Below are positions 35,905 through 45,207 of a DNA stretch of 64,000 bases, one piece after another. Made by a program: the position numbers and the translations under genes. The notes under the pieces are model-generated. The model saw only the letters and a program-made list of their open reading frames with translations, had not been told where the DNA came from and ran no database searches. The stretch comes from VYFG01 sp965221795 (GTDB lineage Bacteria > Pseudomonadota > Gammaproteobacteria > Arenicellales > Poriferihabitantaceae): positions 2,914,001-2,978,000 of the forward strand of contig OZ244914.1 in NCBI GenBank assembly GCA_965221795.1, given 5' to 3'. Numbering within the stretch: position 1 is the stretch's first letter; each line of letters opens with the position of its first letter.

Positions 35905-36964
35905 AGTTCTGGATACGAGGCTAATCGCCCTGTCCGTATTCCGCCTGGTGCTTGCCCGCGGCATCGGCGATGGCACCGTGCTGGAGGAACTGTGGGCGCA
36001 TTGCCGGAGCCGTGACATGGCCCTGCCGCAACCGCAGTCGGTCACTGCCGCAACCATCCGCAAGTCTCGCGGCAACCTGCCGGCGGATCGACCGCTATCC
36101 CGACCGACGGCGATCGTGTCCTGTCACCCCGGACCCATTACCCGCAGGGCCTGCTCCGTTGCCGAGACCGGCTGCACTCGAAGATTCCGGTCGACTTTGA
36201 CCTGGTAGCGCATGCCGACGAACGCCGGGTAGCCCCTCGCCATCTGCAGGCCCGGTCGCCCGGCGACGGGGTGCTCTATGACCGTGGCGACTTCTCCGCC
36301 GCCCTGCTGCGGGGCCATATCGAACGCGGCCTGCATCCGATATTCCGCCTGCGCACCGATGTCAATGCGCAAGTCCAGGCGTTTGCCGACGGCCATCAGG
36401 CCGAGGCCGAAATCGAGGTCCGTGACGGCACCCGCCGACTGCCCCTGCGTCTGGTCCGCTATACGATTGGCGACCCGTCCTACTTCCTCGGCACCACCCT
36501 GCTCGACCGACACCGCTACCCGGCCCGTCACCTGGCCCGGCTCGATCATCAACGCTGGAAGGTCGAGGAACTGTTCAAGACCGTCAAGCACCGTCTCACC
36601 ATCGAACTGTTCCATGGTCGCAGTGCCCACAAGGTCCGCCGGGAAGGTTGGCCGGCTTCGTGCTGATTACCCTCGCCCGGCTGTGTACCCGCGAGCCACT
36701 GGAAGGGACGGTGGCCTCGGGACCGACGACCCGCGCTCGGCATCCGCAGGCCAACTTCCGCTAGGCCTTGCAGGCCATCGGCCAGCAACTCGAAGGGTTG
36801 CTGCTGGCCCAAGCTCAACGGGTGCGCGAGACCGCGCAGCAGATCGTCCAGGCCATCTGCCGGCACCGTCGTCCGGCACGACCGGACCGTTCCTATATCC
36901 GCGTCTCCCGCCGACCCATCGGCAAGTGGAAACCATCCAAGCCGGGCAAGTCGGCAACGACCTG
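35905..36964 (+). pseudogene. IS4-family transposase, frameshifted
   Basis: Blocks in order match IS4-type transposases: LDTRLIALSVFRLVLARGIG and LEELWAHC, then SKIPVDFDLVAHADERR, VLYDRGDFSAALLRGHIERG (second Asp), RLVRYTIGDPSYFLGTTLLD, and LDHQRWKVEELFKTVKH (the Y-R-E-K-like motif with the catalytic Glu). It continues in another frame as GFVLITLARL to a stop at 36964. At least two frameshifts (about 36110-36190 and 36650) and an in-frame stop (36763) make it inactive. Inverted ends could not be defined. Confidence 0.75.
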
Positions 36965-37181
36965 ATCCGCCCCCGGCACCTTCACCCGCCCGAAAAAACA
37001 CGCCCGCTGACGGCTTCCTTAAGTTAACAGGTCGGTTTCTTAAGTTAAGGCCATTGGGGGGCCGGCCTCGGTCGGGGTGTCCGGCATGGGATTTTTTCCG
37101 GGGTTGGGGGGGGGGCAAGACTACTGCCGAGGGTGGGCGCGGGCGGTGTGGTTGGTGGTCATCATGGGGTCGTGGCCGTCA

Positions 37182-37784
37182 TCACATGACCGTGACTGTG
37201 GCGGTCCAGGTGGCACCGTCCTGGCCCGTCACCTGGGCCGGGGCGTGGTTGTCCTTGGGGCAGGTGTCCCCGTCAACGCGGTCATATCGGTACGTGTTCG
37301 GATTGTACTGGTAGCGCTGGGGGTAGTTGGTGTTGATGCGGTCGATGGTGGCGTCATCCCAGGCCAGGAAGTCGATGGTCTGGATCGTCAGAGTGAGGGT
37401 GTAGGGGCGCGTGAGGCCGGCATAGGGGGCCGTGCCGAGATTGACCCTGGGGATCAGGCCGGCCTCGGTCTCCCCGCAGGGCAGCGTGGTCCGGCGGCGC
37501 AGGATGGGGACGGATGGGCAGGGTGTGCCGGCCGGGTCCGCTGTCTCGGTGCAGGCGATCTCATAGGTGATGTACAGGGCCCCACCCGTCACGCGGTCAT
37601 TCGCCTTGTCGGCAAGGAGGATGCGGTAGACGGCTCCGCCGCCCCAAGGTGTGGGGTGGGCAGTGGCCTCGATGTCGGGGATGGGGGTGGTGGGCCGGTT
37701 CTGGGCGATGGCCGTGACGAGGGTCAGCGTGAGGGCCAGGAGGGCGGTGGCAAGAAGGGTCAGGGGGAAGGGCAGGCGGAACAT
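37182..37784 (-). CDS. small exported protein
   Basis: An intact gene of 200 residues with an ideal AAGGAG Shine-Dalgarno 7 bp before the ATG and its own promoter. The signal peptide is LPFPLTLLATALLALTLTLVTAIA, cleaved after about residue 27. The mature protein has four Cys (IACTETADPAGTPC, LPCGETEAG, DTCPKDN), likely in disulfides, and ends in a strand DGATWTATVTVM. No domain was recognised. Gene layout and leader style (a run like LLATALLA) resemble the poly-C exported proteins at 12 and 40 kb, but there is no homopolymer in this leader. It sits between IS4 and IS630 remnants. Confidence 0.75.
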   Translation of the reverse strand: MFRLPFPLTLLATALLALTLTLVTAIAQNRPTTPIPDIEATAHPTPWGGGAVYRILLADKANDRVTGGALYITYEIACTETADPAGTPCPSVPILRRRTTLPCGETEAGLIPRVNLGTAPYAGLTRPYTLTLTIQTIDFLAWDDATIDRINTNYPQRYQYNPNTYRYDRVDGDTCPKDNHAPAQVTGQDGATWTATVTVM

Positions 37785-37837
37785 GGCGTGTCTCCTTGGG
37801 ACTGGGGGGCCGCGCGGCGGGCGTGATCAACGGGGCG

Positions 37838-37866
37838 AGTATACCGACCCCGTGCGGGGAAGGCAA
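37838..37866 (-). promoter_or_regulatory. sigma70 promoter of the 37-kb exported protein gene
   Basis: On the minus strand TTGCCT (37866-37861), 17-bp spacer, TATACT (37843-37838), about 53 bp before the start codon. Confidence 0.55.
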
Positions 37867-37955
37867 GGGGTGCGGAATTCCGATAGTGGCTCAATTCAAA
37901 AATTACTCATCATTTGGCAGAAAAAGAACCAGTATAATTCCGACAAGTGCAACTA

Positions 37956-38951
37956 CTAAACATAACGACTTAAATAATGCCGCATAATCGTTGCAAGACG
38001 CGATTTGGGTTTGCGCCACTGACCAAAACAGGACTCGACGGCGGACAGCAACTCGTCCAGGTTGCCGAAGTAGAGATTGTGGGTGGCGACCCGCCGCGTG
38101 AGCTTCCAGACCCGTTCGATGGGAGCGAGTTGCGGGCTATAGGGCGGCAGGAACCGCAGTTCCAGATGCGCCTGGTGTTCTTCCAGCAGGGGGGTGAGCC
38201 GTTTGGCGTGGTGGTAGCGGGCGTTGTCGAGCACCGGGGCCATCTTTCTGCCGCGCGAGCGCCGCCGGAGCAAGATCTTCAGAAAGCCTTCGAAGGTGAC
38301 GGCGTTGAACCCCGGCGAAAAGGCGTGAACGAATTTGCCGCTGCGCAGGCTGACCGCGCCGCCGCGGGGAGGACGACCGGGTCCCGGTTCTCGGGCGGCC
38401 CCCACGCGCGGCAACGGGTGCCGTGGAGCTGGAAGTGGCATTCGTCCTGGCTCCACAGTCCAAGATCCTCCCGTTTCGCCAACCGGCGAAGTTTTTTTAC
38501 CCGCCTCCACGCGCGCCGGGTCGGCCGGCGCCAGCTTCGGACGCGGCTTCCGCCGGCGGAAGCCCATCTGCCGGAACAACCGCTGGCACTGCCGCACGCC
38601 CAGTTTCACGCCATAGCCCCGCCGCAGGCGTTCGGACCGCAGCTTGCCGTCCCACAGATGCCCGGCCAAGCCAAAGTCGTCCGGCCGCCGGCGCAGGTCC
38701 GCTGCCAGCGACGACCATTGCTCCGGCGTGAGCGAACGCGGGCGGCCGCTCCGGTCACCTTCTCGCAACCCGTCGAATCCCTGCCGTTCGAAGGTCTTGA
38801 CCCAGCGCTGCACAGTGCGCGGGTTCTCGTCGAACAGACCGGCCACCTGGCGGCAGCTCTGGCCGCCGGCCACCAGCAACAGCCCATGCAGCCGGTGGTC
38901 GTAGCGCGACTCGTCCGAGCGCTGGATTGCCTGCTGGATGGCGATGCGCAT
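37956..38951 (-). pseudogene. IS630-family transposase with compensating frameshifts
   Basis: One minus-strand frame of 331 codons carries both ends of the protein. The N-terminal helix-turn-helix has GQSCRQVAGLFDENPRTVQRW. The C-terminal catalytic part has SGKFVHAFSPGFNAVTFEGF, VLDNARYHHAKRL (second Asp) and PPYSPQLAPIERVWKLTRR (Glu). Between about 38370 and 38490 the family sequence is in a different frame (LGLWSQDECHFQLHGTRC, with the first catalytic Asp), so one shift goes out and another returns. The encoded single-frame protein therefore lacks the first Asp segment and should be inactive. Confidence 0.8.
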
Positions 38952-39145
38952 CCAATGGCATTCTGATTAGCAAAATTCGGTTTTCGGCCATGATTCACGC
39001 CGGCAAGTGATTGTAGTGGAACGGTTTTCCGTCGCGCGAAAAAAAATCTGCGAACCCCTTAACAACCGCCTTGCGATGGCCGACAATACCCTGCGCGAAC
39101 CCCCGTCCGGGCGGCGGGGTCCGATTGACCAGACGAGGATGGGTG

Positions 39146-39650
39146 ATGACGGAACCTGCAGGGGTGGGGAAACCGAGGGTGTTTTTCGGGCGCCGGCTGA
39201 CGCGCCGCCAGCTGTCGGATTTCCGGCGCACGGTGGAGTGAATGTCCGGGCTGAGCCGACGCGAGCTGGCGCACACGGTGTGCGAGCATCTGGGCTGGCG
39301 GACCGCTTCGGGGAAGGACCGCGTCTAGGCGGCGCTGAAGATACTCGAGACGCTGGAGAGGGAGGGAATCATCACCCTGCCGGCGAAGGACGCGAGCCAG
39401 GTGCATGGCGCGCGCAAGGCACCAGAGAGAACCGGGGCCGGCGAGCCGGGTGAGCGAATCGAATGCGCCCTTTCGGCGCGGGGCGAAGTGGCGCTGGAGG
39501 TGGTCTCCTCCCCGGCCGAGGTCGCGCGGTTCCGCGAACTGCTGGACCGCTACCACGAACTGGGCTATCGCCAGCCGGTGGGCTGCTACCTGCGGTACTT
39601 CCTCGTCGACGGGCCGCCCTTTTCTCGGCCCAGCCCGGTGACTTTCAAGC
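39146..39650 (+). pseudogene. DUF4338 (DruA-like) gene remnant
   Basis: From ATG 39146 one frame reads FFGRRLTRRQLSDFRRTVE-stop, then SGLSRRELAHTVCEHLGW ... ILETLEREGIITLPAKDA after a second stop, then VSSPAEVARFRELLDRYHEL and GCYLRYFLVDGPP. This order is that of DUF4338 proteins, which include the Druantia protein DruA and IS-associated relatives. TGA (39239-39241) and TAG (39326-39328) break it, and similarity ends near 39640 before the C-terminal half. Because DUF4338 genes also travel inside IS-like units, this is not evidence for a Druantia system. Confidence 0.6.
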
Positions 39651-40030
39651 TGACCCACTGCGTGAATTCCCAAGAACCAGCCTTCGTCTCGTCAAAATCC
39701 AGTACCCCGATCCGGAATCGCTCGCCCTGCCCGACCGGACTGGCGGGCAACTGTTTCCTTGCTTTCGTGTGTAAGTCCCTTTTTTATACCAGAGTGCTTC
39801 AAACCATATCGTTACATCTATAGTCCGCTCGGGCTACTACCGACCGGAGCAACAACTGTTGGGCAGGATTCGCACCTGCTAGAGAAAAGCGCCTTTCCAT
39901 GGCGCACAATAATGACCGTTTAGCGTGGAAAATAACACACGGCATCTAGCGTCAAACGGAATGTAGGCAGACAGGGCGTTACGGTCGGGAAGACCCTGAA
40001 CAGTTCCCTACGTTGGGATAGACCCTCCCA
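39651..40030. other. gene-free stretch in island B
   Basis: About 380 bp with no recognisable coding, repeat or promoter signal, between the DUF4338 remnant and the 3' end of the 40-kb exported protein gene. Confidence 0.4.
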
Positions 40031-40678
40031 TCACGAACAGGGCAGTTTCCAGGGATCGATCGTGGTCTCCCACGGTTTCCCAGGGGACAGTGTGAGTGTC
40101 AGGGGGTCGTCATCCCTCGCCGTCACGGTGATGGTTCTTGCCGCCATGTCGGTGTTGGCTACAGTGTTGCGGATCTTTGCAGTGAACTGCATTTGCGTCG
40201 AAGCACCGGTATCGTGGCAGTTGTTGTCCACGCTTGTGCCGGACACCTTCACTTGTGCGGTGAAGTCCCCTGTCGGATCATTGCCACCGAATGCGGCGGG
40301 ACCATAGCCGTCCCTATCCCAGACGTCCCCTCTGAATCTTGAGTTCGTGGCGGATGTCCATAAAGGAATGCCATCAGGTGTCAATCCCTCGATTAGAATT
40401 GTCGGATCATGGGTGGCCGTGTTCGTTATGCCCGTGCACCGGAAGGTCAGGTCGAGCCACCAGTTCCCGCCCTCGTCCACAGTCAGGACATTATTGCCCA
40501 TGCTTGAAATGGATCTATCATCCGTACCGTGTACCGCTGATATGTTGCACTGCTGCGCAACAGCCATACCTGCGGTAGTCAGCAACTCGGCACCCAGTGC
40601 GATAACTGCAACTAACAGGAACGTTGCTAACCTATTAAGGCGAAGGGGGGGGGGGGGTAATGTCATTAACTTAGTCAT
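40031..40678 (-). CDS. small exported protein with a poly-C tract in its signal peptide, currently in frame
   Basis: GGAG lies 7 bp before the ATG and a TATAAT 33 bp before it. The N-terminus is MTKLMTL, then four Pro codons from 13 C (40657-40645), then LRLNRLATFLLVAVIALGAELL and a cleavage site near AVAQ. The hydrophobic core shares LATFLL-x-A with the 12-kb protein, whose leader has a longer C run at the same place. The mature protein (about 175 residues) has four Cys (QCNISA, FRCTGI, NNCHDT, LPCS), two likely disulfides, and a beta-rich look. No known domain. Adding or losing C would switch it off. Role unknown. Confidence 0.8.
   Translation of the reverse strand: MTKLMTLPPPPLRLNRLATFLLVAVIALGAELLTTAGMAVAQQCNISAVHGTDDRSISSMGNNVLTVDEGGNWWLDLTFRCTGITNTATHDPTILIEGLTPDGIPLWTSATNSRFRGDVWDRDGYGPAAFGGNDPTGDFTAQVKVSGTSVDNNCHDTGASTQMQFTAKIRNTVANTDMAARTITVTARDDDPLTLTLSPGKPWETTIDPWKLPCS
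40645..40657 (-). repeat. homopolymeric C tract (13) inside a signal peptide
   Basis: Thirteen C on the coding strand, after codon 7 of the 40-kb exported protein gene; present length keeps the gene in frame. Confidence 0.85.
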
Positions 40679-40710
40679 TTTTAATCTCCAAATTGTTACC
40701 GATTGTGGTA

Positions 40711-40716
40711 ATTATA
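40711..40716 (-). promoter_or_regulatory. -10 element of the 40-kb exported protein gene
   Basis: TATAAT on the minus strand, 33 bp before the start codon at 40678. No good -35 at the normal distance. Confidence 0.4.
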
Positions 40717-40808
40717 AAAAGATTGAAGGTATTTTATACGAAAATGATCTCGTTTTTCGGAAAATTTGGGCATTTTTAACGGGACAGTAGTGTAGTACCT
40801 ATATATTT

Positions 40809-41120
40809 AGTGTCAGCCAGAAAACCCCTGTTTTCCGGTTACTAATAGGCCGAGTTTAGTAGACGGAGAAGCCGAATGCTGATAAGTTCGCACGGAATCT
40901 GCCGTTTTTTCCATCTTGGATTCTGTACCTGCTCCATTTGACCGCCTGCCAAAGTTTGAAGATTAGCGAAGATTTACGGAAATCCTCAGATTTTCCCCAG
41001 AATCTCGGCAGAATCGCCCGAAAATCACCATACACCGCAAATCTTCAATTTATGATTTAGAAACCATAGCTCATATTATCAATAGCTTATTTAATCGAAA
41101 TGGGTTTTCGGGCAAACACT
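40809..41120. mobile_element. 312-bp non-coding derivative of the ISNCY element (MITE-like)
   Basis: The left end AGTGTCAGCCAGAAAACCCC and the inverted right end AGTGTTTGCCCGAAAACCCA match the terminal repeats of the full element at 9880-11666. The 270 bp between them have no transposase sequence. This is the structure of an internally deleted, potentially trans-mobilised copy. Confidence 0.65.
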
Positions 41121-41121
41121 A

Positions 41122-41454
41122 ACTAATACCCTTAACAGCGGTGGGCAGATCAACACTCGAAGCATAACCGCAACTGGCTTGTCTGCGAAGACCCTTTATT
41201 ATGTGGAAACTGCTGCTGTGGCACGAGATGCAGACAACAACCGGGTCCAGAGTATACCGGATCAGGTGTTTGCCCGACGCTGCTTCATGACCGGCGGCAC
41301 CTACACCATGAATGTAGCACCCAATACTCAAGGCCAGACGAGCGGGTGCTTCTCGATCAGCCCCTCACCCAACAGGATGTCCGCAACTGCTGGTGCGGGC
41401 GCAAGACCACCCTGCCCCTGTTTAGCTCAACATCGGACAACACCAATTTCCTGA
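41122..41454 (+). pseudogene. small exported-type protein fragment, Fn3-like
   Basis: A coherent reading frame begins right at the MITE end (NTLNSGGQINTRSITATG) with no start or signal peptide. It continues GLSAKTLYYVETAAVARDAD, FARRCFMTGG and TSGCFSIS. This is the same order of motifs as at 13047-13616: strand with T-x-Y, then R-x-C-F, then SGCF. The 5' part was presumably lost when the MITE inserted. The end may be frameshifted after SPSPN, since another frame also remains open to 41474. Confidence 0.5.
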
Positions 41455-41549
41455 ACATGTGGGGATGCCGATAGCGGCCCTTGTCTGACACGGGCGTGGC
41501 GGCATCCAGACTGTCCCGGTGGTTGCTGACCGCAGAATCCGCCGAAACC

Positions 41550-42028
41550 TCATCGACAAAAACCTGTAAGAACAATTTCAAACGGAGACACTACCGGATT
41601 CCGGGTGGTGTCCCGATTGTCCTGCAGGGGGTTGCCGGTGTGGGTCCGGTGCCTCCACGGAGGCGATGCCTTGGCAGGGGCACCCATGTCTGTCTCGGTC
41701 CCCTGTCGGTGGCACCGCTCGGCGTACGCCCTCCTATCGAGGAAACAGCCATGCGGGGACCGGACAGGATTCATGTCCTTCTCCCAGGGCTGGAGGGCCA
41801 CGGTGAGGGTCCGGGTGGTGTCGTGATCAATGAAAGCCCCGCCTGCCAGCCCGCGTTATGGCAGCCGAACTGGGACAATTGCGGCGCGGTCAGCGGTGTC
41901 AGACCAGCGCAGTTGTCGGGATTGCTGGACGAACAGAACCACGCGCCGCCCTGCCCCCGGTGCCATTGCGTCTGGGCATAGATGGGGGCCATGACAACGG
42001 TGACGGTTGCGGCGCTTGTCAACTTCAT
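41550..42028 (-). pseudogene. possible small exported protein gene with a frameshift
   Basis: ATG 42028 opens with MKLTSAATVTVVMAPIYAQ, a short signal-peptide-like leader. About 60 residues with three Cys follow (WFCSSSNPDNC, QFGCHNAG). After GLSLITT the sense seems to continue in another frame (TLTVALQPWEKDM ... PHGCFLDRRAYAERCHR) to 41550. No start signal stronger than a weak purine run is present. Given the neighbours it may be another decayed member of the exported set; the evidence is composition and Cys pattern only. Confidence 0.35.
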
Positions 42029-42078
42029 ACTTGTCCGGATCGGCGCGGCACTTGTTGTGGGCGCGGGTGGTCATGGGA

Positions 42079-42288
42079 TTAGAACCTGTCGCTCTGTGCT
42101 ACTCTCTTTCTGGGAACGTAAATCTTCAAGGCTTCAACAGGGAATGAATCCTTGCTTATCTCGTTATTCTTTTCCAGCGCAAGATGCGCTGTCCCATCGT
42201 CCCCATTGTCGATTTGCGTGACAGTCATGGGCGAACTGCCAGACTTCAACTCGACGACATCACCGACTTTGATTTCCTGATCTGGCAT
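42079..42288 (-). CDS. YodC/DUF2158-type small protein
   Basis: A complete 69-residue gene with a GGAG Shine-Dalgarno 8 bp before the ATG. IKVGDVVELKSGSSPMTVTQ is the DUF2158 signature (V-G-D-V-V-x-L-K-S-G-G-x-x-M-T-V); the rest is a short beta strand and a basic tail. Such proteins are small, cytosolic and uncharacterised, often found beside mobile DNA. The IS30 remnant begins 21 bp upstream of the start codon, so the original promoter was replaced or lies inside the IS end. Confidence 0.8.
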   Translation of the reverse strand: MPDQEIKVGDVVELKSGSSPMTVTQIDNGDDGTAHLALEKNNEISKDSFPVEALKIYVPRKRVAQSDRF

Positions 42289-42308
42289 GTCACAGTCTCC
42301 TATTCCCA

Positions 42309-43062
42309 CCCCTTTTCCAGTGTGAGGTGCAACACCCTGTAAGCCGCTGGCTGGTGAGGTGAAAAGCTTGCGGTGGGCCAGATGATGGACAACCATCTCG
42401 GTTTCTCACCAACGGAGGATGGTCATGCCCGTAGGTTACCACCCCCTGACCCCTGCCGAACGATGCCAGATTCACGCCCGGTTGTACAGGGGGTTTTCGA
42501 AACGGGAGATGGCCCGCGATCTCGGACGGGATCCTGCGACGATCTCGCGCGAGACCTCGCGCAACCGTGGGCAACGCGGCTACCGTCACCAGCAAGCGGA
42601 CGGCCAGGCGACGGCCCGTCGCCAGGCAGCGTCGGCGGTGCCCCGGAAGAGGACGCCTGAGCGCTGGGCGGTGGTCGAGGACCGGCTGCAGGAAGGCTGG
42701 AGCCCGGAGCAGATCGCGGGCCGGTACCGGCAGCCGGGCGAAGGGATGGCGGGCAAGGAGTGGAGCTACCCGCAGGTGCGGGCCGATCGGCCGGCCGGAG
42801 GGACGCGATACCGGTGCCTGCGGCGTCGGGGCCAGAAGCCGAACGGGCGCGGCGGTCGTCCTGCCGGACGCGGCCACATTCCTGATCGGGTGGGCATTGC
42901 GGAGCGGCCTTCGGTGGTGGCCGAGAAGAGCCGGGTCGGCGATGGGGAGCGGGAACCGATCCTTGGCGCGAGACATCGGGGGGCGCGGGTATCGGCCGTG
43001 GATCGGGGCTCGAAGGTTCCCTTCCTGGAGTGGGTGGAGGGCCAGACCGCGGCGGCTCAAGC
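42309..43062 (+). mobile_element. IS30-family element, 5' part only
   Basis: The left inverted end CCCCTTTTCCAGTGTGAGGT (42309-42328) and the transposase start MPVGYHPLTPAERCQIHARL ... KREMARDLGRDPATISRETS match the copy at 54941-56026 base by base over most of 750 bp. Similarity stops near 43062 inside the catalytic region, where a DUF2188 fragment begins. The 3' half and right end are absent here. Confidence 0.85.
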
Positions 43063-43065
43063 CGA

Positions 43066-43218
43066 GCCAGTGCCCATTTCAGAACCAAGCAAGAAGCGAT
43101 CAATAGAGCACGTGAGATCAGCCGGAATCAGGGGACTGAATTGCGGATCCATAATCTGGACGGAAGGATCAGCCGGAGCGACAGCCACGGGAATGATCTC
43201 TTCCCGTCGCTTGGGTAG
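43066..43218 (+). pseudogene. DUF2188 protein fragment
   Basis: AHFRTKQEAINRAREISRNQ, GTELRIHNLDGRI and SDSHGNDLFP form the C-terminal two thirds of a DUF2188 protein (domain usually 60-70 residues). The start was removed at the junction with the IS30 remnant. Confidence 0.7.
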
Positions 43219-43313
43219 GACAAGTCTCGCAAATCCGCCCACAACCGGCCCGGACGCACCTCAGGGAGGACGCTGAGTGCGCCCGGGCATTGGGGGGTTC
43301 TTGTATATTAGAA

Positions 43314-43709
43314 TCATGGTCTTATCAAACAATTTCGGGCCGGCGGCGATCGCTTGCGGGTGGCCTGGCGTGCGGCCAGCGACAGGGGGATGGCTGTCAC
43401 AAAGGGCGTGATGCCGGTGATGCGGGCGGTGGCAGCCCTGCACCAGTCCAGCTTCTCCTGATGGATGCCGGAGTGCGGGAAGGGTGGAGAAAGGGGTCGC
43501 GCGGGCACTGGTGCCGGGGCAGGCGTGATGCCAGGTGTCGGGGCGGGCGAAAGTCGCGGGTCCGAGAATTTGCCATTCGGGGCAGGCTGCGAAGAGCTGG
43601 GCTGTGGGTCGGGTGGTGATATGGAAGTCCTCCGGGCCAGTGGGTGCTCCAGGACCTCCACGATGGCATGGGTCTGGGCATGACAGCGGATGCAGGTCAG
43701 GGCAGGCAT
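43314..43709 (-). CDS. hypothetical Pro-rich protein with N-terminal CxxC
   Basis: ATG 43709 starts MPALTCIRCHAQTHAIVEV, a possible zinc knuckle half. A proline-rich linker of about 50 residues (PAPAPVPARPLSPPFP) follows, then a moderately hydrophobic segment (ITGITPFVTAIPLSLAA) and a basic end. 131 residues. The ribosome binding site is weak and composition is high-GC, so this could be a chance frame. No family was recognised. Confidence 0.3.
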   Translation of the reverse strand: MPALTCIRCHAQTHAIVEVLEHPLARRTSISPPDPQPSSSQPAPNGKFSDPRLSPAPTPGITPAPAPVPARPLSPPFPHSGIHQEKLDWCRAATARITGITPFVTAIPLSLAARQATRKRSPPARNCLIRP

Positions 43710-43899
43710 ATTCAAAAGTCCCTGATTTGCCGATCTTGGTGCGGTGCGGGCGAGGTGTCGGGGTGTGTTGAAGGAGGGTCGGGGTGCCGGTGGACGGTCA
43801 TGGGCGTGCCGACGGGCGGCCGGGAGCGGATTCAGGGCGCACCGCACGCAATGCGCCGGACGGAGCGCAGGGGGACCGACGTTCGGTGCCGGGCGGAGG

Positions 43900-44163
43900 C
43901 TCAGCCGACGGGTGGCGGTCCCGCCGGGGGCGGCTTGAGGACGGCGTCGAGTGCCTCCTGCGGGCGCACGGCACAGTGCCGGTTGGCCGGCGGCAGGTGC
44001 GCGAACCGGCCCTCACGGTGTACGATGGAGATGGCCGCATGGGTCCGGCTGGAGAGGTTGCGCGGCCGGTTGCCGACGTGCGCCCGGCAGCGGCCTTCAT
44101 CGTAAGTGAGGTCGCGCACGTAGTACCGGCGGTTCTCGATCTCCCAGTGGTGCCGGACCTAGG
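43900..44163 (-). pseudogene. ISAs1-family transposase remnant, C-terminal end
   Basis: VRHHWEIENRRYYVRDLTYD and EGRCRAHVGNRPRNLSS match the HWxIEN...D(V/L)xxxEDxxR block at the end of ISAs1 transposases, with the catalytic Glu in WEIEN. A stop codon precedes it directly and the remaining protein is missing. Confidence 0.65.
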
Positions 44164-44406
44164 CAGAGGATGGTGGATTCTACAAACTCCTGTCGCGCCT
44201 GGATATGCAGAGAGTAGGAGGGCCCATCACGATATGCCATCGACTACACCAACATCCTGTCGGAGATGGAAAATCACGATGATCATGATACATCATGCCG
44301 GAATTTTCGCAGGCCCGAAAGCCAGAGGGGTTTGCCCGACATCGATATCGCATGCCCTTGGGCTTGGGAGGATGAAACGGCATTCGATGCTTACCGTCCT
44401 GTGGAA

Positions 44407-45196
44407 ATGATTGGTCTTGAAGACAGAAGGGTATTGATTACCGCCAGTGCAAGTGGTATCGGGCTGGCGATTGCCCATGGATTTGCCACCGCCGAGAGCC
44501 GGGTATATGTTGTGGATGTGAATCCGATGACAGTGGATACGGTTCGAACGACGGCATCCTGGCGGGATCGGGCGGCTTTTTCCGCGGGCAATGTTTCCGA
44601 TGAATCGTTCGTCGGCAGATTGATGCAGGACCAGTTCGACACTTTCGGCGGAATGGAGGTGCTGATCAATTGTGCCGGTGTCAAGGGGCCTACCGGCCCG
44701 GTGGAAACCCTTGACCTTCAGGACTGCCTGTATCGCGGTCAATCTGGATGCTGCATTTCTGTGTTGCAAGCATGCCATCCCCTATCGTCGGGAAGCGCGA
44801 GATGGCTGTATCATCAACCTTTCCTCGACGGCGGGGTGGCATGGGTATCCCTTGCGAACCCCGTATGCGGCATCCAAAGGGGCTGTAATCGGGTTGACGA
44901 AGTCCCCGGCGATGGAACTGGGTCCCCACGGTATTCGGGCCAATGTGATCTGTCCCTGGAGTGTGAAGGGGGAGCGAATGGATCAGGTCATAGCCGATGA
45001 GGCCGAACAGAAAGGGGTCGGAGAAGAGGGCATTCGTGAAAACTATACCCGCAGTGTGTCGTTGCGCACATTCATTGAGGCGGATGACATTGCGCATGCC
45101 GCACGGTTTGTGGCATCCCCATCCGTGCGATGTATTATCGGACCATCCATATCGGTGGATGGGCACCTGGAGGCGTTTGGTGGGATCGACATCTGA
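44407..45196 (+). pseudogene. short-chain dehydrogenase/reductase, frameshifted
   Basis: A classical SDR. The NAD motif is TASASGIGLAIAHGFA (normally T-G-x-x-x-G-I-G), then VLINCAGVKGPTGP. After a shift near 44726 the protein continues in another frame as AVNLDAAFLCCKHAIP, IINLSSTAGWHG, and the active site YAASKGAVIGLTKS with Tyr-x3-Lys, then IRANVICPW. It ends 11 bp before the acyl-CoA dehydrogenase. Joined, it would be about 262 residues, a normal length. A single indel at the GACTGCCTGTATCG region explains the break. It was probably the first gene of a CoA-pathway operon (alcohol to ketone oxidation). Confidence 0.85.
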
Positions 45197-45207
45197 TTAC
45201 GTAGGCC

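Noticed and set aside
37106..37115. Ten-G tract near the IS4 remnant
   Set aside because: It lies downstream of the 37-kb exported protein gene, not in a leader, and is short; no evidence that it switches a gene.
39146..39650. A Druantia defence system
   Set aside because: Only half of a broken DUF4338 gene is present, with no helicase or other Druantia gene nearby.
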